Positions 36,700-48,809 of a stretch of 64,000 nt of DNA are shown one piece after another (the stretch's first letter is position 1; every line of letters starts with the position of its first letter). The notes beneath the pieces were generated by a model. The model made no database searches. It was not told where the DNA came from and saw only the letters and a program-made list of their open reading frames with translations. The stretch is from NCBI GenBank assembly GCA_900618425.1, contig UZAN01039794.1:35180-99179 (forward strand), in the 5' to 3' direction. The translations under genes and the position numbers were made by a program. This DNA comes from Echinostoma caproni (lineage: Eukaryota; Platyhelminthes; Trematoda; Plagiorchiida; Echinostomatidae).

Positions 36700-39600
36700 T
36701 ACGGAAACTCTTCCAATCTGTTCAGTGCGCATTCATCTTTAATAGAGTAGGAAATGTAGTGCGATACACGGTGTTTTATTCTTTTGTACAAAGAAAAACT
36801 CTACGCGAAAGTAACCAAGTGACAGTTAACCAAATAAAATTCGAGCACCAAGTGATAACTAATTCGCTCTCGTTGATCTCCGACGAGAGATGAATGACAA
36901 ATATTTCACTCTGTTTTTTGAAAGATTTTCAAAGAGGCATCTCATCAGACTCGGTCAATTGATTCTTTGGGAAATGTTTGAAAAATAGGACATAAATACA
37001 CTATCTTTATTAAAAGACCTCTGTCTACGCCGCACTGCACATGTCTAGTGGAGTGACCAGGCAAGCAATGGTGAAGTTGTTCACATAGCTTTAGTTGATC
37101 GCAGTTTTTCACTGGAGCCAATCGTTCACTTTCATGGATGACGTTTGTTGAGGCCTGTATTACGCATGTCACGAAATAGCGTGCCACGGCGCGCGATGTT
37201 TGCCGAGATAGGTAGTGTTTGATAAAATGTAAAAAGTGGTCAAAGTGGGACCTGAGAATAAGGTATGAACACTGTGAACAGAAAAATTGCTCATATAGGT
37301 CGCGTTAAGCTACTAGTTGGGGACATCGGGATCAGTGTAATCAACGTTTAGAAATACTGACTGATATATCTGAGTGTCTTAAAATTTGGTGCTGGTGTAT
37401 TTAGTCATTTTCCTCGGTACCCTACTCTATTCTTAATTTCACACTACTTTCGACATTTCGATTTTTTTCTTACTCCTTCTTCAAGGTGGGCAATTGGAAG
37501 ATATCAACCAAAACCGGCGCACGAAAATGCATGGTGAACGGTTGTTCAAAAGGCGGCACAGAATGAATTGGGAGCGGATTTGTTTTCGATAGAAGGAAAA
37601 TCTTTCATTGCCTGAAAAGCAATTAAACCTAAACAATAGCTTAGCGAAGGAGAACTGTATTATAGAGAAACCCTTTTGCATGCAAATAAGAACAATACCA
37701 AGTTCATTTTTCAACATGAAATAGTACAAAGTGGATTCCGGATCGAACGAAATAACAAATAACATGTGATGAAGATTTTATCAGAACAAGTTGAATAAAC
37801 CACGTAGTTCACCCTAACTTTTCGTTTACAAATTTCTGAAATGTTTGAAGAGGGTTCCAAAAGAATGCTTAAGGTAGCATAATTCATTACAGTCCCAAAG
37901 TGAGAAAGTTATCCAATTGTATCATTTCTTACTACAAAAAAATATTCGATGGTTCCCCATAACAGTAGATGAAATTGTCGCTTAAAATAAAACAACAACC
38001 GTATATATGATTCGATTCTGATATATTCGCCATTCTGTAAGCTTTAATGTGATAAGATCTGTTCACAACAGGGAAGACAGTGTAGAAGAAAATGTAAAAG
38101 TACAATTCAATTTTATTGCAAAGTAAAAGCTTAAACAACATGCTCCCATTAGCCGGTCGAAATTCAGTATGTACGGATTCGTTTTCTCGGTTTTTCAACT
38201 TTTCCCTTGCTTTCCAGTAAATGTCAGCTAAAGCTGGAGATCATTCCCACTCTGGTTTGAGGAGTTCAAAATCGAAGGTAATATCAGTGGACTGCTGACT
38301 TCAAAACCCTATTGTGGAGCAATCTGGTAAAAAAAAATACAACGCACTTTGTGAAAACAATGGATGGTGAACGTTTTAAATTAAGATTAACCATTAAAAA
38401 ATCTAATTGCCTCAATGCAAACTTAAATTTTCAGATAACCGTTGCATCTCACTAATGCTCTTTTGGTAAAAATTTACTTAGGGAAAGTGAACTGGCAAAT
38501 TTTATTATTCGAGAAAAAGCCATATAGATTTAGGGTTATCTTTATTTTACAACATGAGTCGGCTTTATTAGTGTTGTGACTTAGGAAATCGTTGATTGGT
38601 CTTTGGTTGTGCGGATTGCGGAAAACGTTAGTGATCTATTAAACTGCCGATACATTTTAAACGGGCGTATGACAAAAGGATTCATCGATTTCTTGTTATT
38701 TAGGCTGTTGACGGTATGGAGTTATGGGATAAAACTTGTGGATATTTCCTTTTGAGACCACCATCCAGTTAACTAATAGTCACTTCATTTTGTCAATGCA
38801 AGTTGTTCATGAAGCTGCTCCGCTACTAAATATTAGTTCATAAATTATTCATCGAAAATGGGAAACTTGCAATCGTCCGCCGTTTTTACTTGGCGATTTT
38901 ATTACATTGCCAACCATTACACTCAACAAACCAAAAAAGCAAGTCCCTTAAGTTTTCATCACTTCCGTATTATTTTTTACCTTTGATCCCGAGTTCAGTT
39001 ACAGACGTAGTTGACATATCATCGTGCAGCAATCTGCTTTGGTCTCCGATGCACTGTAAATGTTTTCATCAGGTATTTAGTTAAAATCAGATTCCCATCA
39101 ATATTTTCTCCAGATAAAAAGTTGTCTTCTATAATCAATGGAAAGTCAGAGGAGGACTGTTTCCGGGACGGAAGTTGAACTGAATCCATTTGATGCTAGT
39201 ATCATCTCCTCCCCAGATAAAACCTTAATAGATGGGAATCGACTAAAGCGGATTAATTGTGATTTTCACTTATTGATCGATAGATCTGAGCGAGGTAAAA
39301 TGAAGATCACATTCTTCTATTTATTGGAAAACCGATACACATCGAGGGAATAATATAAAGATGACATTTTGCTGTTGCATGTTCAGGCATAATGCTTTGT
39401 TTCTTTCAAATGAGCGACTCATTTGTAAATGACAAAATATTAAAAAGTGGACGGATGCAGTTAATACTTACACATTTCAAAATGATAATCATTTGGAAGC
39501 TGGCTTGCATGACAGATTTCCCTCGGCAATATCAGAAACTTCACCATCTCTGGTGACAAACTGTGTGATGAGACCAACGTCTTAGTGATAGGTATTTCTC

Positions 39601-40380
39601 CAAATGTTTTAATTTCCGGCAAAATGAAACTAGTGATACAAAAAAGTGAAGTAAACATAGAACAAAAAGTATGGTACACACTGTAAACCTGTTTCTCTGC
39701 ATAATCAAGCAATCTGTTCAACTAAGGATAGTTCACGCAATCCAACTCGGGCATAGAACGTAAGCTGACTATGAATGGACAGTAGATCAGGCTGTTTTCC
39801 CCTATTTATTGCAGGGACAATACACGACTATGTTCCGTCGTTCTGTCGAGAAGAAACAAACTCATTTATTTGAGCAGCTTGACGTTTCTTATTCTTCTAT
39901 TTAATGGTTGATAATTTTGCCTAACGGCCGAATTTCCCGGAGAAAGCAAAAAGTAAACTTAATTGTGTTGATTGGCCATTATGATCGGAAACCAAATCCC
40001 ATTTTAGAACAGAGTTAGTGGGTAACAAATCACTAATGGTTTGATCGAAATTCAGCACGTGACACACACACCGAAGTAACGCACATCCAGACCTCGCTCA
40101 GAGGCCCCCGGGACATCTGCTGAACTGTCCCGTAAGCATTAGTTACTCCTCGTTGAACACTATGCCACATATAAATGTCACTTCTCATGTCCATCAGTTA
40201 GGGACAGAAACAAGTCACGCTGCGTGAATTAAATGGAATCCTTTTAGGAGACGACAAACGGAAATCACCTAGTTGAACAGATCATTGCTGGATGAACTGA
40301 TTACAGGATATATGTTTTCTTATGTTAATATTTTTAAATTAATCACGAGAGAGTGCTTCAAATGTGATATGAAATACGAC
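36700..40380. other. No recognisable gene
   Basis: AT-rich DNA with short ORFs. A possible 41-bp intron-like gap between 39074 and 39114 (GTATTT...CTCCAG) was examined, but the flanking frames do not join. Confidence 0.3.
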
Positions 40381-40706
40381 GTTGACAAAAACAACAACTG
40401 CTGCCGTTACTCTACACCCTAGTGGTGAAGTAATAACTTTGGTTACCGAAAGGATAGAAAAGTGAATCTGCACGGAAGGCACTGCTCCTGCATATGTATA
40501 TTCGTCACAATAACCTTGTTTGCAACGCCGAGTGACCATTGGATAGACAGCTCTTTCAGAGCCAGTCCAATGAAGAATCAATGCTATGATTCGATGTTTT
40601 GTAAGTGTGTTAGATGCTACTAACCGCAACAAACGTGACCTGATGGTCTTGGTGGAATATTTGACAATAAGTAGTATGTGAATGACTGGACAAAATTTCC
40701 CTGGAA

Positions 40707-40749
40707 GCACACGACCGGTTTCGCGGTTCTTGCCGCTCATCAGGCATGC
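40707..40749 (-). ncRNA. Hammerhead ribozyme, type I, apparently intact
   Basis: Minus strand 5' to 3': GCATGC (40749-40744) is stem I; CTGATGA (40743-40737) is the first core box; GCGG, loop CAAGAA and CCGC make a perfect 4-bp stem II; GAA follows; ACC/GGT is a self-complementary stem III (40720-40714); C at 40713 is the cleavage-site base (GTC); GTGTGC (40712-40707) closes stem I with six pairs, two of them G-U. All invariant bases (CUGAUGA, GAA, A-U closing stem III, UH) are present. The stem III has no loop, so efficient cleavage is expected in dimers, as in satellite and retrozyme hammerheads. Activity is inferred, not shown. Confidence 0.85.
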
Positions 40750-40846
40750 GTATCCGGTAATATTTTGTCAGTTCATTCATTTGCTTGTACCCAGGAAGTG
40801 TATTTTCGTCACAATAACCTTGTTTGCAACGCCTGGTGACCATTGA

Positions 40847-41318
40847 NNNNNNNNNNNNNNNNNNNNNNNNNNNNNNNNNNNNNNNNNNNNNNNNNNNNNN
40901 NNNNNNNNNNNNNNNNNNNNNNNNNNNNNNNNNNNNNNNNNNNNNNNNNNNNNNNNNNNNNNNNNNNNNNNNNNNNNNNNNNNNNNNNNNNNNNNNNNNN
41001 NNNNNNNNNNNNNNNNNNNNNNNNNNNNNNNNNNNNNNNNNNNNNNNNNNNNNNNNNNNNNNNNNNNNNNNNNNNNNNNNNNNNNNNNNNNNNNNNNNNN
41101 NNNNNNNNNNNNNNNNNNNNNNNNNNNNNNNNNNNNNNNNNNNNNNNNNNNNNNNNNNNNNNNNNNNNNNNNNNNNNNNNNNNNNNNNNNNNNNNNNNNN
41201 NNNNNNNNNNNNNNNNNNNNNNNNNNNNNNNNNNNNNNNNNNNNNNNNNNNNNNNNNNNNNNNNNNNNNNNNNNNNNNNNNNNNNNNNNNNNNNNNNNNN
41301 NNNNNNNNNNNNNNNNNN
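40847..41318. other. Assembly gap (472 N)
   Basis: The gap begins and ends inside units of the tandem array. The distance between equal unit positions across it (492 bp) is not a multiple of 304, so the N length is an estimate. Open frames running through the N block are artefacts. Confidence 0.95.
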
Positions 41319-41379
41319 CAACGCCTGGTGACCATTGAATAAACAGCTCTTTCAGAGCCAGTCCATATATATATATATA

Positions 41380-42690
41380 ATCGATTTCGGTTATCAATTT
41401 TTTAGAACTAGAGTACAATAGCGTGCCTCGAGTAATAATCTCTTTTTGTCCGTTTATTTCTTACGCGCGTTGCTTTTATGACACAGCTGTTGTAGTCAAA
41501 GGCAAGGGTCATGCATGACATGTGGCCACTGTAGCACAGGAATCTGAAACACCAAAAATGAAGAAGAAGGACCACGCATCGAGTTCACATCTCACAAACA
41601 AACTTCAGCAGGACAAATTCTTAACTTGAGATCCTTCAGTCAAATGTAATGTAAACGAGCCTTAGTAAACTGCTTATGGTTCAGTGTAAAGAAAGTATCA
41701 TCCGTAGAAAGACTTGAAATTAACTTTGAGCTGATATCCTGTGAACAATGTTCATGGTCAAGTCTGACAATCGAGAGGAGGTACTATCTGGGAGATACGA
41801 TGTGCCTAAGCAGAGTATTTACATCATATTACCGGTTAGAAATGATGAAAGTGAGAAAGAAACACAATGCTGTTTAAACCAAGCTCTTTCAAGAACGTGT
41901 TATACCGCTACGCTAATCGATACCCATAAACGCGAACGAATGAATACTCAATTCAACTTGGATAATCGAAGCTCCCAAGTAATCTCATCATGTATTTAAC
42001 CTCATTAATGCACTTGCAGTAGTAAGTATATTGAAATAATTGATACAAAAATTTTCACTAGGATTTCAGAACGCATCCAAAGAAAGTTTGTGGTGAATGT
42101 TTATACTTCCCACCATTTACTGGACTACAAAAATGATCATAATCTGAAGCAAACATTCGAAGTACAAGGCTAACAGAAGACTAAGCGATTGTTTGCTGGG
42201 GCTGTGGTCATTCAACCTCACATGCGAGACCTCGCAACCTACACATTGTGGTTAATCAGGACTTGCAACGCCTAGGATTGCCACCGTATTTTCGATCAAC
42301 AAGCCTGCTCCCCCGCTCCGTTGCTCTGTATGCGATGAGTGTCCTTTAATCTCCACATTGCGTTCTCCTAGTCGATTGTTTTTGGTGTTTAAATGCCTAC
42401 CACAGAACCTTCACACAAATGATTGTACACAACTGAAAAGATAACTTGAAACACTTGAATTCAACTTGTTCTATCATGATGCATGTCTCCAATATTATGA
42501 GATTCTTAAAGGGAACTGGATGATAAAACGGCTGGTTTATCAAATTTAGAAGGACCGATTTTCATAAATAAAACATACTGAGGAACAATTTAACGGAAAC
42601 GTTTTATGGAAGAAAACCATGGTAACAATGCATACAAATAAATGTCTAAAAATGTTTTTTACTTCATTTTTATTTTTTGAATATACAAAT
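41380..42690. other. No recognisable gene
   Basis: Nothing identified except an unsupported ORF at 41748-41999. Confidence 0.3.
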
Positions 42691-42840
42691 GTACAGTCCG
42701 CAATTAAGAAGGGGGCCGCGGCCATTCAAAGGATGCTTGGGAAGACGGGCGGCTGTGGAGCGGTTCGAACTCGGGACTCATAAGTCACAATTTGATAACT
42801 TAAACACTTGGTCACCACAACCAGAAGGAATATTGATCAA
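42690..42840 (-). mobile_element. tRNA-derived SINE (Ser-like)
   Basis: On the minus strand an A-box-like TGACCAAGTGTTTAAG (42814-42799) is followed by a B box GAGTTCGAACC (42772-42762). The spacing is near that of a tRNA with a short variable arm. The head resembles tRNA-Ser (TGGCCAAGTGGTTAAG type). The region is GC-richer than the flanks and continues into a GGCC-rich body. Confidence 0.55.
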
Positions 42841-43914
42841 TTTGATTGTGGCGTTTCGGTCGTTTTTATCATGCACCATGTACTGCACTACTCAATTTCT
42901 TTCTTCTAAGCTATGTGAAATTCCCTCTCCTGTAATAACCCTTGACTCGTTGTTGTCGTCCAATCGATTCGAATCCATACAAAGAATTTACGCAATACAA
43001 ACAATTTTTTTCCGTCAGCTGACCAAAACAATTACTTTAATTACTATGAACGCAAAAGATTAAACAGTAGCGACAGCAGACATCTAATTAGAACACATGA
43101 TCGTTAAAGGTGGCACGACAGGTTACTGTTTGGTTGGTGCAAATTGATCAGCGTGTGCCATTTGCTCCTGAGCACTTATGGGTAAGTTGTGTGTTTGTTG
43201 ATATTGCCTGATGAAATGCCAACGATTTCTGACAGCTCTGTTCCCAAGCGGCCATATTTTGTGATTTTGCTTGTACCATTTCGGTGTGTATCGGCATAAA
43301 GGTCACCGACCACGATAACCGGTGTACCAGATATCTACCCGTTTTTCCTGTGTGTATGTCATCGTAGTTGCAACTGAATATTTGCATCGTATCGGGCAGT
43401 AAGGCCTTGACATTGGTCATGGATTTACAACCCTCTCCCCGGTGAAACTTGGTTATCTTTAGCGTGCGTCTCCTTTAATGGACGAAAATACTACGGCTCA
43501 GGGTTTTCCTTCGTCGGACTTGGTTGGAGTTTTTTTCTCTATTCTCTAGACAGCCGTTTTTGAGCTAAGGTTTTTTTGATGAATTGTATTCATGATGCAT
43601 TTTATCCAAAAGTTTGACTACCTAAAACACAAGAGATTAATTGTTGTAAATATTGTGGCTATCTGAATGACCACAAATCAAACTCCAATAATCAAATTTC
43701 GCACTGTAGAAACAGAATAAGTCTCAACAAAGGTGATTTGGTGTGTCAAACCACAGCGTACCACGTAATTTGATAGGTCCGAACGTCATCTATGAAAATC
43801 AATTACATCATAAGTGAAAATACTATTCGTTTATTTAAACATATGAATTACAATTCAGAAGAGGGCTGTAGCTGGCTTTTTCAATTAGCAATGTAGATCC
43901 ACATAAATCCCCGA

Positions 43915-43995
43915 TGTCAACAGACGTGCACGTCTGTGTTCGAGTGGGGTTGGTCACCCCAGAGATCGTGTGTTTGAACCCCCTTATCGTTTTGC
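43915..43995 (+). repeat. tRNA-like SINE remnant
   Basis: TGTTCGAGTGGGGTTGG, similar to the A box of the 1.36-kb SINE, and GTTTGAACCCC, a one-base B-box variant (43971-43982). An 18-bp perfect palindrome (43920-43937) overlaps the A-box side. Confidence 0.4.
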
Positions 43996-43999
43996 CATT

Positions 44000-46905
44000 T
44001 GACAGCATTCAGAGTGCTGCTTGTGCGTTTCTGACGGTGATGTCTTCAAGTATACGTTCAATGAAGAGAGTCAATTACCGGAAAATTATCACCATTTGTG
44101 AGTAATGGATTTAGTTGATTTAAAGCTGATGTCGAAGATTCATGGTGATGATTCTTCTGCTGTCAGCTGAATCCGAATTACGGCCAGTGTAAAATATAGT
44201 CATACTCCTGTAACACCAGCATCAAACACAAATATGCCTTCGGAATGGAGGGTACTGTGAAGAATAGCATTCGTTTCGTAGAATACCGTCAGAGAACCGT
44301 CGCGATATTTCATCATGATTTACCGTTTTTGGAATAGCTTACATGTCATGCAAGTCAGTGTTGTGGCTTACGTTGCCTTTAGAGTACATGTGTCATTTAA
44401 ACCCAGTATCGAAGTATTGGATGCACACAAGTGTCGGGAGGCAGGAGCTAAGGAAAGGGCTGTTTCCCTTTTGTGATTATTATCTCATCATTTATGCACT
44501 AATTATGTTGGAGGACTAACTAATTATTTCAGGGATTATACACGCAATAATCTACTGCATCGAGTGGTATGTGACGGTTTGAACCTCAGTTTATCAAGCG
44601 AAAATATTTTATTACGTCAGCTTACACTGTACTGTATATGATCAATCCAGTGGGAGGTGCGTAGATGTGACTCGTTCTGTAAACAAGTGCCCTGCACAAA
44701 CATCCGAAACTGGCGGTGAACTTAGACAAACCAATTTCGGTACGAATTGCACCCACAGGGTAGTGTGTCAACAAATCTGTTTACAGTTAGTTTTCTTCTC
44801 ACAACCAGATAACAACCTCCGTCATCGGAAGCCATACATTTGAACAACACCGAATGTTTTGTTTTTCAGTCCCATTTGCAGTGATAGTGAATTCGAGGAC
44901 ATAAATAAAAACTGAAGAATAAGAATGGCTCGGNAACATCCGCCCCTAGCGCAACAACATGATCATTTGCAACGCATTCCAACTGATGATGATGGCGAGA
45001 AAGTCAAACGGGTACAGGAATTCGATTATAACTAAATATAGAAGTTGATGGTGGTGGTGCAATGCTGCAGCAATAAAAGTTAATGTTTAATATGTTAATT
45101 ATTCAGTTCACGTCACTTTCGGACACGAGGATGAGCGAAACAGATCCCATCTGCCCTCTTACTAGGACATCTTCTCTCGTGAATAAGGGACACATTTATT
45201 ACCGTTCGAGTGATTTGTTTGATCCTAGTGGCCGAACGTTGGTCTTCATCAGGAAATTCGAAATATTTCATTACATAGACCCAGTAAATAAAATTTTATG
45301 AATACCCGCATCAACTAACACCGTTATACCCACGGAATCGTATTATAAAGTGCATTCGGGTGCACGTTCAGAAGGCAGCAAATGCCGGCATGTTTGCCAA
45401 ATTAGTCTGTGACAAATGCCTTCAGGTATCAACTAAACACGTTCTTTCATGGAGTAATGGAACAAAACCTAACAGAGTGCCATTCGGCTAGATACATTGT
45501 GACTGGAAAACAAATACAAAAAGGCTGGATTGCAATGGTCTGCATAAACGGACAACTTCAGCTCTGTGCCCATCATGCACTTAAATGTTAACTCATGTGG
45601 TACTATTTAGCTGTAACTGAACAAAACACATTGGACAGCATGATCACAACAGTTATGCCAACTGATCGGGCATAAAATAGGACCCTCAGTGAGAAAATGA
45701 GACTTTTACATCAACCGACCACTAATGTTGGTTGTTTCAACTGCAAAATGCCTGTGATTCACAGATAATCGATTATCATTGTGTGAAAGTAAGGCTGTGC
45801 TTGGAGTTAAAGACTGTAAGCGTGAAGTTAAAAATACCAAGAGTAAAACAATACAATCCGAAGTCTCACATGTGACAAATAGTACATTGTGTCTCATTGG
45901 TTTTCATTCGCGTATATATATATATATGTGCAATAAAAGTTGGGACTGCATCAGGTTTTACTTCATTAATGCTTAAAAATATTGTGATTCACGGTGGTAG
46001 AATTTAATAATGTTAATTGAACTAGACTGTGGTTCAACTAATTCCAGTAATGGTCAGAGTTGTGGTGATCTTGTGACCACAGAATGGGTTCATATTACAT
46101 TGGTTCAACTTTAGCTGTAATAATTCACTCTGGATTCATTCAGTTCCAGTAAGGGTTTTCAATGTTTTATGTGTCCTTCGTTAAAACAAGTTTATACCCG
46201 GATCCCTATTCCGGAATTCAAACTTCCGATAACATTCTGCTTTAGACGCTTTCCAGCGTGGAAAATTTCCTATTCGAGCCATTCCGTTTTCTACAGCATA
46301 TTTGATCGATTCACTTAAAAAAACGGAAATCAAACAACAGTATGCTGTTCATCAGTGAAATGTCCCACAACGGAAATGATTTAAATTGACGGAGAGTTTC
46401 TTTAGAGGCCAATCAGACAATCAGTTTTCGGAAACAATTCCAGTGTATACACGAAACCAAACCGTCAATTAATTTCAATCCACAGTTTCCCACAGAAACC
46501 GGTCTTCCTTCATGTTCTATCACAAAATACACCTGATCGGCATGCGAAAGTTTCTATTGCAGATTTTCAACCGGGCTTGTTACCTCCGGATTGCAATACG
46601 CACGATCGGCAGTGTCAACGGATAAAGTGCACAACTGGAGATCTATTGAACAAATGTCCAAAGGTAGAGAACTTTTGTTTGCTAACTGTGGATCAAACAA
46701 TATGGATATATTTGCAAGCTATGTAAGTACACCTATAATGTCGTAAAAGAATGATTAACTTAGGAACACCGTAAACTCATTTGGGTCTAAATCTGTTCCC
46801 GGGAAATCGCTGAATGTAGTGTAACCCGAGGACTGATGCTTTCAAGTGTACTATTCGCACACCATATCAAAACAAGTTTCCGAATTCCCCCGGTAATGTT
46901 TCCAG
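44000..46905. other. Mostly unannotated
   Basis: A B-box-like GGTTTGAACCTC lies near 44577, a hammerhead-like segment at 45214-45252, one ambiguous base at 44934 and an (AT)n run near 45915. No gene recognised. Confidence 0.3.
45214..45252 (-). repeat. Hammerhead-like segment, decayed or coincidental
   Basis: Minus strand: CTGATGA (45252-45246), A, then GACC ... GGAT and CAAAC at 45221-45217, where GGAC and GAAAC would be expected. Stem II could form with mismatches. Stem III is not evident. Confidence 0.25.
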
Positions 46906-48684
46906 ATTTATTAGGTTGTTACATAAGTTCCCTCCGTTACATGAAACTATTTGTTGTACAAAGACGTTTTGATGTTGGGCAAAGGGATATATACGATTAG
47001 AAAGACCATGCTATGCTCTACGAGATTAAAGTAATCGTTTTTGCCCATATCATTTTTTGCTTTTTACCACCGTGAAATGCATGTTCAAGTCGAAAAAAAT
47101 CGCACTTTTGACACCTCCTTCTGTTCGCCTTTAATCGAGGTCAAAAGCAGGAGAAGCTACCAGAGATATTTGTGCCGTGTATGGAGAGGACTCTATAAGT
47201 GACAGAACTGCTTGGGATCGGTTTTCCAGGTTCAAACACAATAATTTTGACCTCAACGACGCCCCTCGTTCCGGAAGACCAGTCTAAATGGACGAGGACT
47301 AACTCAAGGATCCTTTGAAGAACGATGGTCACCAGGCATGCAGAAAATTAGGTGAAAAGATGAATTTTGATTTCGCGACAAGTTCACGCCATCTTCAGTC
47401 GATGAGTTTAAATCGAAAGCTTGGAGCTTCCGTCGCGCACGAAATAATCCAAAAGCAGAAGGATGAGAGGCTTTCCATTGCTGCTCCAAATCTCCCTCGA
47501 CACCAAGGAACCCATGACCACAGGTAGCGTTTCTTATACAGAATCGTCAGTGGAGACAAGAAATGGTGTCTCCATGTGGACATGAAGTAAAGGAAAGAGT
47601 GGGTCCTGGAGAGAAGCCTACGCCTAGGATCAAGAAAGACCTGCACCTGATTTGCGTATAGTGGGAGTGGGAAGGTCTAATCTACTGGAAAATGTTTAAA
47701 AAGAACATGACAGTAGAGAATAATCTCTATAAAGCCCAATCGCATCGAGTCAATTAGGCAATTCAACAAAATAGACAAGGTCGACCAGGTGATCGTCCTC
47801 CATGACAATGCTTGACCACATACCGCAAAAACTGTCAAGATGGCATTCCAAGAGCTAGGTTCGGACGTCCTTCAACATGCTGCATATTCCCCAGACCTCA
47901 TTCCGACGGATGACCATCTCTTCCACTGCCTTTCAAATGAAACAAGGGGTTTCAGCTTAGAAAACCAGGATCATCTTGAGCACTGGCTCAACAATTCTTC
48001 GAGAACGTGAAACAATGATTTCCCGGAATGAATTTGAAAAAGGTCAGTAGTGTTATGCAGGATGTCTGCTGCAGCGACATTCCTCTCTCATAGCATCAGT
48101 TACTTCATGTGAATTACAAATGGGCATTATATATGTTTATGGTGTATGGTGACAAACAGATTCAAAGGCGAGATTTAAAGTTGTTCATAAGACAGGATAA
48201 CTGGTTTATCAACACATTTTTCTTAATTAGAGTACAGATGAGTGGATGACTGGAAACACGAATCTCGGAGCACATTCCAAAATAGTTACTGGCAAATGCA
48301 ACTGGAAGCGTTCGAAACTCTGTCACGAAACACATGAAGGAGACTGGCCAACGAGTGAATCCAACGCAAGAATTCCTAATTGTCTCCCGTCCGAAACGAC
48401 CCTACCAGTTAAACTTCGCGGAAGCCGTAACCATAACAAGAACGAACCCCGTTCTGTGAGCTCAGAAGCAGATGGTGGTCGCACTGGCATTACCGTGGAG
48501 TTAATCCGCCCCGCCCCACTCTATCCTTTATCCCTCACCTCATCATTGTGACTTTCGTTCTCCTCCCCTTGTCCCATTCAAGAAAACCATTTACCCACAC
48601 ACACCAATTACACCTCTCCTATTTCACACCTCAATTTGGACAATGAATTCGAGCTTTTGTTGTTGATAATCATCAGTATATTAT

Positions 48685-48712
48685 ATCGTCAGTATTATAA
48701 TACTGACGATAA
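48685..48712. repeat. Perfect 28-bp palindrome
   Basis: Centred on ATTATAAT with outer arms TATCGTCAG / CTGACGATA. It lies in the middle of the nested element. Confidence 0.9.
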
Positions 48713-48783
48713 TCGGCCTATTAACTTCCTGTCTTCGCATGTCCACGTTTTCTAACTTTCCCTCTCCGCCTTATGCTTTCTGA

Positions 48784-48809
48784 AACACACACACACGCAC
48801 ACACACACT
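48784..48809. repeat. (CA)n microsatellite
   Basis: Alternating CA tract with one G interruption, within the nested element. Confidence 0.85.

Larger units (their letters stand above)
40498..41367 (-). repeat. Tandem array of ~304-bp hammerhead-bearing units (retrozyme-like)
   Basis: TTCGTCACAATAACC begins at 40501 and again at 40805, giving a 304-bp period. The unit block starting CAACGCC occurs at 40523, 40827 and, after the N gap, at 41319. The last unit stops at AGAGCCAGTCCA (41367) next to a TA repeat. One complete unit is visible and contains the hammerhead at 40707-40749 on the minus strand. Tandem units of a few hundred bp with a type I hammerhead and palindromic stem III are the known form of metazoan retrozymes, small non-coding retroelements that spread through circular RNA. 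The N gap suggests an array that could not be assembled. A long minus-strand ORF crosses the first unit, but I regard it as accidental. Confidence 0.75.

Noticed and set aside
36920..36945. Hammerhead: CTGATGA followed by GAAA on the minus strand
   Set aside because: The bases between cannot form a stem II and stem III is absent.
39074..39114. 41-bp mini-intron between two ORFs
   Set aside because: GT and AG ends exist, but in all three frames a stop follows the join.
40339..40740. 133-codon minus-strand ORF across the first array unit
   Set aside because: It starts inside the hammerhead core and crosses the unit border; no domain, so accidental openness is more likely.
40610..41418. Long ORFs of 160-241 codons around 40.6-41.4 kb
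   Set aside because: They run through the N gap or through tandem non-coding units; the X residues are artefacts.
42677..43063. 128-codon ORF
   Set aside because: Its first half is the antisense of a tRNA-like SINE; no coding support.
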